Below, in pieces: positions 1-8,045 of a stretch of 64,000 nt of DNA. Origin of the DNA: Vibrio agarilyticus (GTDB lineage Bacteria; Pseudomonadota; Gammaproteobacteria; Enterobacterales; Vibrionaceae); the NCBI RefSeq assembly GCF_012641465.1, contig NZ_JABAIK010000002.1, positions 1-64,000 on the forward strand. The letters are read 5' to 3'. Both the position numbers and the translations under genes were made by a program. The notes under the pieces were generated by a model. That model was not told the origin of the DNA. It made no database searches and saw only the letters and a program-made list of their open reading frames with translations. Every line of letters starts with the position of its first letter. The first letter of the stretch is position 1.

Positions 1-2
1 GG

Positions 3-152
3 AGCCATCGTTTAATCGAACTACCAGATAGAAGAACTTTAGTTGCAGCTAAAGTCTGGGTCTCACCTTACCCGATTGGAGTGCTTATTATCCATACAAT
101 AAATTTAAGAGTGATTCACAAAGCTTGGCGCCGTCACTTCAAGTCAGTTTAG
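3..152 (+). CDS. partial cassette ORF, C-terminal end only
   Basis: An open frame enters from the left edge and runs about 49 codons to a TAG at 150-152. Its last codons lie inside the attC-like site, as is common for integron cassette genes. The peptide is basic near its end (KAWRRHFKSV) and I recognise no family. The start lies outside the window. It could be chance read-through of the attC region. Confidence 0.35.
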   Translation, partial: SHRLIELPDRRTLVAAKVWVSPYPIGVLIIHTINLRVIHKAWRRHFKSV

Positions 153-224
153 TGTTTATGGCACAATGCTCTAAGTAAGGTGTCGCGTTGTTCACCTTAA
201 TTTGGCGTTATGGCGCAGTCAGGC
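95..224 (+). other. integron attC site (VCR/VPR-like)
   Basis: The right half has the usual vibrio attC arrangement: GTTTAGTGTTTATG near 150, a CACAATG block, GTTGTTCACCTTAATTTGG, and a terminal GGCGTTATG near 216-224. The left half (AAGAGTGATTCACAA, then TTGGCG) matches the general layout of vibrio cassette recombination sites. A complementary GCGCCATAAC lies at 675-684, after the next gene, and looks like the left core of a following site. I infer that the window begins in a cassette array. The left boundary is approximate. Confidence 0.6.
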
Positions 225-310
225 TTTGAAGTCAGTCGCAGCACTTCAATCACCATTCTCGATAAATTGTGCTAAAGCCTTAGAATTCAAATTGGCGTAC
301 GCATAGTGAG

Positions 311-673
311 GTGAAGATGGACAAGGCAGAATTCATTCAAAAACACTTAATTGAGAAGGGTGTTCCAGCAGATTTAACTAAGCCAACTGCATTTATTTGG
401 TCTAAATACAAAGACCCTTCTCAGAAACCCTTAATTTTTCAATCGCCTGCAAAAATACTCATAACACATGGTCTATTTATGGGGCTACTATGGGGGGCGT
501 TGATGTGGGTGTTTTTTTGGCATTCAGAGCCAGAAAATTGGGTAACTTATCTTGTATCATCATCTCTATTTGGCATTTGTATGGGACTTATCAACGTATT
601 TCGCATTATTAAGGCTCGAAAGCTTTTGGGTGAAACAAACTGGGAAAAATGGTGTCATCAACACTACAAGTAA
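311..673 (+). CDS. small two-TM membrane protein in an integron cassette
   Basis: A protein of about 120 residues with a charged N-terminus and two hydrophobic segments, roughly residues 53-73 and 78-97, followed by a basic tail ending in WCHQHYK. The frame opens with GTG at 311 and has an in-frame ATG at 317; the GAGGTG just upstream does not clearly decide between them. It lies between the attC site ending near 224 and the core-like GCGCCATAAC at 675-684, so the gene and its flanks have the size and layout of a single cassette. I recognise no family. Confidence 0.6.
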   Translation: MKMDKAEFIQKHLIEKGVPADLTKPTAFIWSKYKDPSQKPLIFQSPAKILITHGLFMGLLWGALMWVFFWHSEPENWVTYLVSSSLFGICMGLINVFRIIKARKLLGETNWEKWCHQHYK

Positions 674-678
674 AGCGC

Positions 679-1048
679 CATAACACATATGAGCCTTCTC
701 CCTGTCAATAGGGAATACGAACCCTTTGGCTGCGCAAGCACCCAATCCAAGTCGAACAGCAAAGTCAGTCACTTCGTTTTGTCACTTTCGCTGTTAAGCC
801 AGTTGCTTATGGCAAACACATATTGAGGGTCTCTTACTGCGGTCTCACCGCTGCCTGTAATGAATACTCAGGGCCAGACTAGGCGTCCCCCAAGCCATAC
901 ATCGGTTAACCCAAGGTGGCACTATTCAAACAGAGGGCTCAATCTCGCTTGTGGCGTAAATTGTCCAGTTATATTCAGGCTCGCGTTGGGTGTAAGCAAC
1001 TTTGCTGTTCGTATTGTAAAAGCGCAACAATGGGGCGGCTAATCAAAG
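679..1048 (+). repeat. 370-bp direct repeat, copy 1
   Basis: This stretch is nearly identical to 2174-2542, with a few substitutions and a one-base indel. Both copies begin CATAACACATATGAGCC and end GGCTAATCAAAG, and their outer flanks differ. Copy 1 has an extra A in the run near 1016-1021, which shifts the frame of the 41-codon ORF that is intact in copy 2. It sits where an attC site would be expected and is followed by an IS110 transposase fragment. What the unit is remains unclear: no transposase is encoded within it and I saw no terminal inverted repeats. Confidence 0.8.
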
Positions 1049-1065
1049 GCCCGCACCGCCACACT

Positions 1066-1190
1066 CTTCTAAGCCTATTAGCGCGAGTGACAGAATTGTA
1101 GAGGATCACTTTGCCGCACGGACCAACGGCGTGAAGGCTAAAGTGGTTTTTGGCTAAATCAATTCCGAAAAAATAAGAATGATCATACAT
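1066..1190 (-). pseudogene. IS110-family transposase, 5' fragment
   Basis: Read leftwards from an ATG at 1188-1190, about 40 codons begin MYDHSYFFGIDLAKNHFSLH. The FGIDLAKN motif is the start of the DEDD RuvC-like domain of IS110-family transposases. The similarity stops near the SVTRA motif, and the rest of the roughly 340-codon gene is missing, replaced by the 370-bp repeat. The 100 bases upstream (1191-1290) include a GC-rich hairpin-like stretch (CTTCCTCGGGAGGGGG) that may be the left end of the element. Confidence 0.75.
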
Positions 1191-1293
1191 GGTCCTCCGG
1201 CATTAACGTGTACCAGGTAAGTGAGGCACTTCCTCGGGAGGGGGAATCCATGTCATTCGTTATGTTTTCATTCATATTTATTTCCTTTTACCT

Positions 1294-1977
1294 TCAGAAG
1301 TGCATATTATTAGCTTTAAATACAGTGTCTTTATTAATTGTTTTATTCCACTCCCTCATGTAAGACATCCATTTTTTTTCACTAAAAATATTTAAAAACT
1401 CTTTAGCTGTTATTAAGAATAGCATATTGGTAAAAGTCCAAACTATAAGTGGCAATGCATTGCTTTTGAGCATATTTAATATGTTAGGTAAGTATTCTGC
1501 CTCAGTTGAGAGGTTTATTTCTGGTATTTTTAACGCAAGGCAAAGTGATAGAAATGAATAAAAATAATATGGCATTAGTAGTATGTGAGGAACCCAGATT
1601 ACCGAAAGAAGCCCTCTTTTTTTATTAGCAAAGTAAGATACCAAGTTAATGTTTTTTTCATATGAAACATCTAACTTGTCAGATAAATATGTGATAATGT
1701 AAGTTCTCATACCACAGATACACTCAAGTTGATAACCCATGGATAGAATGAAAGGTATCATTAATATAATACTAAAGCTGAATAAAAAGCTATTGCCAGG
1801 TTCTTTTACCCCAATAGTTAAAAGAACGCCTTGCACTATCATGCTACCATACCAAATATAATGTGTTGTATCGATTCTCATTATTAATTGGTTGTTTAGG
1901 TTGTTGTATTCTGCTTGATATGCGGTCGTATCTTTTGAAAGTTGCTTTATAAATCTGCTTTTTCGTCTTTTATACAT
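1294..1977 (-). CDS. AT-rich multi-pass membrane protein, unknown
   Basis: A 227-residue protein with a basic N-terminus (MYKRRKSR) and about four hydrophobic segments near residues 38-57, 63-82, 116-143 and 173-190. The start at 1977 has GAGAAG just upstream. Its base composition is clearly more AT-rich than the metabolic genes to the right, and it lies between two copies of a direct repeat next to an IS110 fragment, all of which suggests horizontal transfer. I recognise no family. It may be a cassette gene in reverse orientation. Confidence 0.6.
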   Translation of the reverse strand: MYKRRKSRFIKQLSKDTTAYQAEYNNLNNQLIMRIDTTHYIWYGSMIVQGVLLTIGVKEPGNSFLFSFSIILMIPFILSMGYQLECICGMRTYIITYLSDKLDVSYEKNINLVSYFANKKRGLLSVIWVPHILLMPYYFYSFLSLCLALKIPEINLSTEAEYLPNILNMLKSNALPLIVWTFTNMLFLITAKEFLNIFSEKKWMSYMREWNKTINKDTVFKANNMHF

Positions 1978-2173
1978 ATGATACTTCTCATTAATGCAGT
2001 GTATTTGTATATTGTTCTCATATGTTAGTTTCTGATTCTACAGGTTGAGTTTAAATGTGAGAGATGAATCATTTTTTGCACGGCTCAAGTAGTTGTGGGT
2101 TAATCTTCGATTTATCTAGCTGATTTCTTTTCATACAAATAGTGTTAAGGCTTTACTCGATTCTTGATTAAAA

Positions 2174-2542
2174 CATAACACATATGAGCCTTCTCTCTGT
2201 CAATAGGGAATACGAACCCTTTGGCTGCGCAAGCAGCCAATCCAAGTCGAACAGCAAAGTCAGTCACTTCGTTTTGTCACTTTCGCTGTTAAGCCAGTTG
2301 CTTACGGCAAACACATATTGAGGGTCTCTTACTGCGGTCTCACCGCTGCCTGTAATGAATACTCAGGGCCAGACAAGGCGTCCCCCAAGTCATACATCGG
2401 TTAACCCAAGGTGGCACTATTCAAACAGAAGGCTCAATCTCGCTTGTGGCGTAAATTGTCCAGTTATATTCAGGCTCGCGTTGGGTGTAAGCAACTTTGC
2501 TGTTCGTATTGTAAAGCGCAACAATGGGGCGGCTAATCAAAG
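2174..2542 (+). repeat. 370-bp direct repeat, copy 2
   Basis: Second copy of the 679-1048 repeat, with the same end sequences. Here the 41-codon ORF is intact. Immediately right of the copy, an open frame continues to a TGA near 2645 (KGRPMGKQSATLNPEC at its end), which may be the remnant of another gene. The two copies bracket the IS110 fragment and the AT-rich membrane gene, so recombination between them would delete or invert that segment depending on context. Confidence 0.8.
2411..2536 (+). CDS. possible 41-aa cysteine-containing peptide in repeat
   Basis: A GTG at 2411 follows CCAAG and opens 41 codons rich in basic residues, with a closely spaced cysteine group near the end (CKQLCCSYC) before AQQWGG and stop. 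The equivalent ORF in copy 1 (from 916) is frameshifted after CCSYC by one extra A. Conservation between the copies is at the DNA level, so coding is not proven. It could be part of a non-coding RNA or a relic. Confidence 0.25.
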   Translation: MALFKQKAQSRLWRKLSSYIQARVGCKQLCCSYCKAQQWGG

Positions 2543-2685
2543 CAAAGGGGCTTGGACAACTTAACACAGCAGACCATAAGCAGGCTCAAGCCAGTAAAGG
2601 TCGTCCTATGGGTAAACAGTCAGCAACGTTAAATCCCGAGTGTTGAACAAGCCCGAAGCCTCTTTATAAGTAAATTGTATAGCGG

Positions 2686-3459
2686 CTAAAGCAAACGAGA
2701 CATCAAATGCATCATTAATGCTTGTAACTCGACGCAGCGTCTTGTCATGAGAAGCCGGTCTGCAACTTGACCCGTTAATAGATTACGCGTCAGGTTGGTG
2801 GCTGCAATAATCGCCTCACGAGAAGAGGGAATTGGCATCACAATCGCAATGGCGAGATGCACAGTTCCAATGGGCGACTGCCAATCGATGGGCGTGTCAC
2901 TGCTAATCACCGCAATCGACATACGTTCAATCGGCGCAAACATCACATGAGGCAAACCAATACCAGCGGTAACGCAAGTGGGAGAGCGTTCTTCCCGTTT
3001 AATAAAGGCAAGTAGCAGCTCATCCGATGCGTCAGGATAAATCAATTGCGCAAGCCCTTTAAGACACTCTATTTTACTTAGCTCGGTTTGCGCCTTGGCA
3101 TAATGCCACGCCACTTGAGGCTTAATCGCCAATGCCGGTACGCGAGTGGCCAAATCATCACAAAATTGATAATTGATCTTGGCACCGACCAAAATGTAAT
3201 GGTCGGCAATGACATCTTTTAACACAAAACAGGCCAACTCTGCATCGATGCCACGGGCCGTTATCTGACAAAAATCACCGCAGCGTAGCCCAGCCTGCAT
3301 TAAGGCCAATGAATGCGCCAAGCTCACGGTACTGTCACGAGTAATATTTCTCAGCAATAACACACTGCGAAAGCTCTTCACTAAATGGCGCAGCGGCTGG
3401 GCGATGCGTGCATTGGCGGCAACATCTGCCACAATAAAGGTCAGTTGATACTCTTTCAT
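2686..3459 (-). CDS. PTS regulator-like protein: degenerate HPr domain plus fructose-type EIIA
   Basis: A 257-residue protein. Residues 1-85 align with the HPr fold, but the phospho-histidine motif HARPA reads NARIA, with Asn16 in place of the active-site His. Residues 115-257 are a mannitol/fructose-class EIIA domain whose GIGLPH motif keeps the phosphoryl-accepting His171. EIIA domains normally pass phosphate from HPr to EIIB; the degenerate HPr domain probably cannot carry phosphate and may be structural or regulatory. It is on the same strand as the EIIB gene at 3633-3932, with a repeat element between them, and next to a full PTS permease. The sugar is unknown. Confidence 0.8.
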   Translation of the reverse strand: MKEYQLTFIVADVAANARIAQPLRHLVKSFRSVLLLRNITRDSTVSLAHSLALMQAGLRCGDFCQITARGIDAELACFVLKDVIADHYILVGAKINYQFCDDLATRVPALAIKPQVAWHYAKAQTELSKIECLKGLAQLIYPDASDELLLAFIKREERSPTCVTAGIGLPHVMFAPIERMSIAVISSDTPIDWQSPIGTVHLAIAIVMPIPSSREAIIAATNLTRNLLTGQVADRLLMTRRCVELQALMMHLMSRLL

Positions 3460-3460
3460 C

Positions 3461-3614
3461 TATACCCGTCCCACTTTAAGTCGCAGCGCTTTTCTTATCA
3501 AAATTACGAGGCTTGCACACTCGAACCCCATCACATCGTCGCTCTATGTTCACGATGTGTTCAGAGGCATCGCTCACTTGCCACCTACCTGCAACTTCAA
3601 GTTGTTTGGGAATA
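3461..3614. repeat. vibrio ERIC-like palindromic repeat, full length
   Basis: An imperfect palindrome bounded by TATACCCGTC and its counterpart GTTGTTTGGG. It has the same internal blocks as the copies at 10489-10614 and 63821-63959 (CATCACATCGT, CTATGTTCACGATGTG, TGCCACCTACCTGCAACTT). It lies between the EIIB and HPr/EIIA genes and is probably transcribed through. Confidence 0.8.
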
Positions 3615-3632
3615 ACACCCCAGTGGTATCAT

Positions 3633-3932
3633 TTATCGACAATGTAAAATAAACCATTTATCTGGGTTCATTAGGACATCTTCGATAGCAATATGAATCA
3701 CTTTTTTTCCAGTAAATCGAGTCGCCTGCTCAACATCAATATCTGACACAATGAAAACAATATCAGCGCTATCAATGTCGCGCGCTGAGAGTGGATTTTC
3801 AATCCCCATTGCACCTTGGGTTTCGACTTTTAGTTGCACTGAAAATTTTGGCGCAGCTTTCATCAGCGCATCGGCGGCCATGTAAGTATGGGCAATACCC
3901 GTTGGGCATGCGGTAACAGCAACCACTTTCAT
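3633..3932 (-). CDS. fructose-family PTS EIIB subunit
   Basis: A 99-residue stand-alone EIIB domain. The N-terminal strand leads to the phosphocysteine loop CPTGIAHTYMAA with Cys9, followed by KVETQGAMG, both typical of EIIB-Fru. EIIB takes phosphate from EIIA-His and gives it to the sugar bound in EIIC. Its length equals that of a complete single EIIB domain. It is probably co-transcribed with the HPr/EIIA gene downstream, and the two could work with the EIIC of the neighbouring divergent permease gene. There is no stand-alone EIIC gene in the window. Confidence 0.9.
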   Translation of the reverse strand: MKVVAVTACPTGIAHTYMAADALMKAAPKFSVQLKVETQGAMGIENPLSARDIDSADIVFIVSDIDVEQATRFTGKKVIHIAIEDVLMNPDKWFILHCR

Positions 3933-4081
3933 CGCTATATTTCCCTCTATTTTTGGCGCGATAATATCATGGTGGTCGAGATCACTTCGCGATTAATCAT
4001 CCTAATTGAATCGATAGAGATCACACTTCACTCGTAAGGTTACATTTATCCAGTGTGCGATTCTTTCTTGCTATGGTGTGT

Positions 4082-4349
4082 TATACCCAAGTAACTTCAA
4101 GATACATGGTTCAGCGAGAATGACTTGGTTTGTCAGTGAGGCGAGGATTTGAAGATTGAGTGGTTCTCAATCGAAAATCGTCAACAAAGCTGATGAGCCA
4201 AGGCAACTCGCCCTTTGGGAGCCGATCACTGGACCGATAGCGGCGTTAAACAACTTGAAAATAGACTCGCTATTTCACTGCGTTGTTTGCCTTGCTCTCA
4301 GCCCAGTGAGTCGGCTCTGAATCCAGCATCTTGAAGTCACTTGGGTATA
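4082..4349. repeat. composite ERIC-like repeat between divergent PTS genes
   Basis: It opens with TATACCCAAGTAACTTCAAG and closes with the inverted CTTGAAGTCACTTGGGTATA. The right part contains CTCTCAGCCCAGTGAGTCGG, which is shared with the region at 35849-35890 and, more loosely, with 47960-48010. It looks like nested or fused elements. A 67-codon reverse frame across it (4270-4473) is probably not a gene. Confidence 0.75.
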
Positions 4350-4488
4350 AGTCCCACTCGGTAGGCTTTTCGTCCCTAGGTGGCGTTATGTGACATTGGA
4401 CGCAAAAAATAGCGAGCAATAGCATTAATAAAAATGAAAGAAACCCAAACCACTTGGCGTACCAAATAGGCAAAAACGACAGGGAATT

Positions 4489-6396
4489 ATGAACATTACT
4501 GACCTAATTAGCCCCGAACTCATTTGTACCCGACTTAACGCCACCAACAAAGCAGAGGTGTTTCAAGAGTTGGCTGCCCTTTTGTATCGGGCCAACAAAC
4601 TGACTGACACACCCACCTTTTTGAATGATGTCTGGGCTCGAGAAGAGATTGCCAATACAGGGTTTGAAGATGGGATCGCCATTCCTCATGCTAAAAGCGC
4701 TGCGGTGAAAACGCCAGCTATCGCAGTCGGTATCAGCCAGACGGGGATTGAATATGGGGCGGAAGATGGCAATGTTTCTCACCTGTTTTTTATGCTGGCT
4801 TCCCCGTTTGGCAATGACGATCATCACATAGAAGTCCTAGCTGAACTCTCTGGAAAGCTGATTGATGACGCTTTTTTAACCCAATTGCGCCAATGCCAAA
4901 CTTCGCAGCACGCCTACCAACTATTAACCAACAACAAGGATACCACCGACAGCCAGCATAACTCGCAAGCGACGTTACCCAAACCCTTGAGCGGTTGGCG
5001 ACAGGCGCTAAGCCGCACTAAAGCACATCTGCTTTTTGGCACCTCGCATATGATCCCATTCATTGTCGCTGGCGGTGTACTTGTCTCTATTTCAGCTATG
5101 ATTTCAGGTCACGCCGATCTCCCCGAAGCCGGGATCTTACGCGATCTTGCCCAAATGGGGACGGTCGGACTCATGCTGTTTACTACCGTCCTTGGCGGGT
5201 ATATTGCCTATTCAATTGCTGACAAACCCGGTTTAGCGCCTGGCATGATTGGCGCGTGGATCGGCGTCAATCAATACAATATGGGGTTCATCGGCGCAGT
5301 ATTAATCGGCTTTATTGCCGGGCTGACGGTCTATGCACTCAAAACCATCCGTTTACCGAGGCATTTACAGTCGCTCGGAGCGATATTTCTCTACCCCATA
5401 ATGGGTACGGTCATCACCTGTGGCGCTGTCATGTGGCTAATTGGTGGTCCGATTGCGTGGATGATGGAGAATCTCAATGGCTCATTGTCACAAATGGCTG
5501 GTGCTAGTAAAGCGATACTCGGCACTATGTTAGGCGCGATGACCAGCATTGATATGGGTGGACCGGTGAATAAAGTGGCAACCTTGTTTGCCCAATCTCA
5601 AGTTAATACACAGCCATGGCTGATGGGCGGGGTTGCTATTGCTATTTGCACCCCACCTTTAGGAATGGCGCTTGCAACCATACTCGCGCCGCAAAAGTTC
5701 CGTCATCACGAACGGGACGCAGGTAAAGCGGCGGGTATTATGGGACTGATTGGCATTAGTGAGGGTGCCATTCCCTTTGCCATGGCCGACCCTGCTCGCG
5801 TACTGCCCGCCATTGTTTTGGGCGGTATTATTGGCAACGTAACTGGCTTTGCTTTTGGTGTACTAAACCCCGCGCCTTGGGGAGGGCTCATTGTCTTTCC
5901 CGTCATTGACGGCAAAGTCGGCTATTTGCTTGGCATTGGCCTTGGCTCAATGACCACCGCAGCGGTTGCGATTGCACTCAAAAAAACCGTTAGTGAACCT
6001 GCCGTTACTGAGCCTCAGTTAATGCAGCCAATCACCATCAACGAAGGAGAAGCGGATATTCTTGCTGTCACGGCTTGTCCTTCAGGGGTTGCTCATACGT
6101 TTTTGGCCGCCAAAGCGCTCGAGAAAGCCGCACTGAAACTTGGGTTGCGGCTAAAGGTGGAAACTCAGGGTGCGAATGGCGTCGAAAATAGAATTACTGA
6201 AAACGACATTAACGCGGCGCAGTTCGTCATCTTTGCTCATGACGTCGCGATTAAACACGCAGAGCGATTTCAAAATATCAACCTTATCGATGTGACGACT
6301 AAAGATGCGATGCTCAATGCCGAGAGCTTATTACTGCAGGAGCATTATGCTGCAATCGCCCCTTCTGCCCCACTAAACTCTAATAGCTCGTACTGA
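4489..6396 (+). CDS. fructose-family PTS permease, domains EIIA-EIIC-EIIB
   Basis: A 635-residue PTS transporter. Residues 1-145 are EIIA with the phospho-His67 motif GIAIPHAK. Residues 170-495 form the membrane EIIC domain (HLLFGTSHMIPFIVAGG at its start, then multiple TM segments). Residues 520-625 are EIIB with phospho-Cys530 in CPSGVAHTF. It imports and phosphorylates a sugar at the inner membrane using PEP-derived phosphate. The order A-C-B differs from the B'-B-C order of FruA. The start has AGGGA eight bases upstream and a terminator follows at 6439-6463. The substrate is unproven; fructose, mannose or a related hexose derivative are options. Confidence 0.9.
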   Translation: MNITDLISPELICTRLNATNKAEVFQELAALLYRANKLTDTPTFLNDVWAREEIANTGFEDGIAIPHAKSAAVKTPAIAVGISQTGIEYGAEDGNVSHLFFMLASPFGNDDHHIEVLAELSGKLIDDAFLTQLRQCQTSQHAYQLLTNNKDTTDSQHNSQATLPKPLSGWRQALSRTKAHLLFGTSHMIPFIVAGGVLVSISAMISGHADLPEAGILRDLAQMGTVGLMLFTTVLGGYIAYSIADKPGLAPGMIGAWIGVNQYNMGFIGAVLIGFIAGLTVYALKTIRLPRHLQSLGAIFLYPIMGTVITCGAVMWLIGGPIAWMMENLNGSLSQMAGASKAILGTMLGAMTSIDMGGPVNKVATLFAQSQVNTQPWLMGGVAIAICTPPLGMALATILAPQKFRHHERDAGKAAGIMGLIGISEGAIPFAMADPARVLPAIVLGGIIGNVTGFAFGVLNPAPWGGLIVFPVIDGKVGYLLGIGLGSMTTAAVAIALKKTVSEPAVTEPQLMQPITINEGEADILAVTACPSGVAHTFLAAKALEKAALKLGLRLKVETQGANGVENRITENDINAAQFVIFAHDVAIKHAERFQNINLIDVTTKDAMLNAESLLLQEHYAAIAPSAPLNSNSSY

Positions 6397-6438
6397 CCGA
6401 ATTTCTATTTAAGTAGTCACCCCCGACTATTTCCCTTT

Positions 6439-6463
6439 GCCCTACTTCGGTAGGGCTTTTTTT
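6439..6463 (+). terminator. Rho-independent terminator after the PTS permease
   Basis: The stem GCCCTAC-TTCG-GTAGGGC has a UUCG tetraloop and is followed by eight T residues. It lies 43 bases past the permease stop codon. Confidence 0.9.
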
Positions 6464-6494
6464 CCGCAAAATTTATTGTTCTTTTCACCCACAG

Positions 6495-6631
6495 AGCAAG
6501 CAAGTAGTAACGATAAAGGGCAGTTCTTTGTGCAGTTCAACCTAGTTCGAGCGCTCAGTACACCAACCATCCTCAGTCAGTTGCAAAATTTTATCAAAAA
6601 ACACCCCTTCGAATCATTCACGCCTTTATAA
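6495..6631 (+). pseudogene. 3' relic of a gene like the HTH protein at 48846-49778
   Basis: The frame ending at 6631 encodes NDKGQFFVQFNLVRALSTPT and continues with QLQNFIKKHPFESFTPL. This matches the C-terminus of the 310-aa HTH protein at 48846-49778 (FDKGFYYVKFNILRLLSKPS, then KVQHFTKHHPPTSFLPI). Only about the last 44 residues remain. The upstream part runs directly into the PTS terminator, so the gene appears to have been truncated by deletion. Homology is judged by eye. Confidence 0.65.
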
Positions 6632-6884
6632 ACAAAACGATAACCAAACAACTTAGTGTTGGCGCTATACCCTTTCTACTTGAAGTTCCAGCGTTGCTGG
6701 CTGGGTCATTACTCAAGTGGCCTCAAGAGGCGCGGTTCAACAATCTCGATGTTTGCGCAATTTCGCGACAAATTTGCGCATTATTTTTGCCTTTAATGAT
6801 AAATTTAACTTTATAAGATTTAGGTATTGAAAGAAAAATTATTTACATCATTGATGTCAATAAACGCAGTAGAGGTAAGGTGAA

Positions 6885-7112
6885 ATGAAAAAGTCAGACA
6901 TAGACTACATTCATAATTGCATGGGTATAATTGATAATCAGAACACCAAAGATTCAGACAATTATGAAAAAATCATTATTGACTTAACCAAAATAAGATC
7001 ACGTATTCATCCACAACTTCTTGATGAAGTAATGGCGATTGTCGAAAAAAACGGTTATCATTTTTTCTACAATAAAGATGAGAAAAAACTTCACGGTTTC
7101 AAATTCATTTAA
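6885..7112 (+). CDS. small hypothetical protein, 75 aa
   Basis: A 75-residue, mostly hydrophilic protein starting at an ATG preceded by AAGGTG at good spacing. It is rich in Lys, Asp and Ile and ends EKKLHGFKFI. It has no membrane segment or signal peptide and I recognise no motif. It is tail-to-tail with the AraC-like gene at 7116-7859, only three bases apart. The local sequence is AT-rich, suggesting an accessory gene. The good ribosome-binding site is the main support for its being real. Confidence 0.5.
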   Translation: MKKSDIDYIHNCMGIIDNQNTKDSDNYEKIIIDLTKIRSRIHPQLLDEVMAIVEKNGYHFFYNKDEKKLHGFKFI

Positions 7113-7115
7113 ATA

Positions 7116-7859
7116 CTATTTTGATAATAGCCTTTCCTTTACACTGGCGGAGAGTGTTCTAAATGTTAATCCATTCTCTTTTAAAAGATATTGCATTTTC
7201 CGCCTCGACATACAGAAATCGTATGACAATCGGTCAAGATTGAAACTCTCCCCTTTATTTACATACAGTTCAATTTTGATTTTTATTTTTTCTAAAATGT
7301 CCTCTTCTTCAAATGAATTATATATTGATAGCAAATTTGCTATCGCACTCACTTTGTAATTTATCTGACTACTTTCATCTTCTATGGATATATTCTTCAA
7401 TATCATTTCAAGTGTTAGATAAAATGGATTTTGGTTTAATGATGTGGTTTTATATATATCCACAGCATGGGGATTTAATACATCAAATGGAATGATCAGC
7501 GCTTTTGTTTGCCCTTCGCCGATAAACCGCCCCTCAAAATTTTTGCTTAAATCAATAATAAAAGTCTCATTGCATAAATCAAAGGCTCGATTTTCCTGAT
7601 GTCCTATAAATTTTCCATATGTATGGGTTAAGAGAAAAGCATCGTTATAACCCTTCAACTCACGATTGCTGTATGTACCAGTATAAGGGCTCGTAAATAC
7701 ATGGGCTAAAGTAACACCATCAATGACATCAATGGGTTTTGATTTAACGCTGGAATAAAAAGAGTCTCTGTTAAATGCGGTTAACGAAAGTGGCAGCTGA
7801 TGCTTTGATAACATCGCATCTTTCCACTCAGTGACATTTTGGGTAACCAGCTTGTACAT
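7116..7859 (-). CDS. AraC-family-like regulator, apparently missing the second HTH
   Basis: A 247-residue protein. The N-terminal 190 residues resemble the sensor part of AraC-type regulators. The C-terminus has what looks like a first helix-turn-helix (NLDRLSYDFCMSRRKMQYLL), followed by the linker helix start FRTLSASVKERLLSK and then stop. Usual AraC proteins continue about 50 residues with a second HTH, which is absent, so DNA binding may be impaired or altered. It starts near a region of low GC. Neighbours give no clear target; the glycosidase gene to the right is on the same strand. Confidence 0.6.
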   Translation of the reverse strand: MYKLVTQNVTEWKDAMLSKHQLPLSLTAFNRDSFYSSVKSKPIDVIDGVTLAHVFTSPYTGTYSNRELKGYNDAFLLTHTYGKFIGHQENRAFDLCNETFIIDLSKNFEGRFIGEGQTKALIIPFDVLNPHAVDIYKTTSLNQNPFYLTLEMILKNISIEDESSQINYKVSAIANLLSIYNSFEEEDILEKIKIKIELYVNKGESFNLDRLSYDFCMSRRKMQYLLKENGLTFRTLSASVKERLLSK

Positions 7860-7977
7860 GTCTTATTCACTAATATTTCTTAATATATCGTCACAAACTA
7901 CTGCGCCAACACACTCGATCAATGGCACAAAAAAATTTATAACGATTAAATGCAATCAAATTTTATGATTGTTTTGC

Positions 7978-8016
7978 AAAAAAAGATGAAGTTGCCACAA
8001 ACGCAGCAACTTCATC
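7978..8016 (-). terminator. terminator after the secreted glycosidase
   Basis: Read on the minus strand, GATGAAGTTGC pairs with GCAACTTCATC around a short loop and is followed by a run of T. It lies about 30 bases past the glycosidase stop codon at 8046. Confidence 0.85.
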
Positions 8017-8045
8017 AAATCAACGCTTATACTCTAATTCTTACA

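Noticed and set aside
4270-4473. 67-codon reverse frame with a hydrophobic start
   Set aside because: Its C-terminal third is a translation of the palindromic repeat, the same peptide pattern as at 47934-48128, so it is most likely not a gene. A short membrane peptide cannot be fully excluded.
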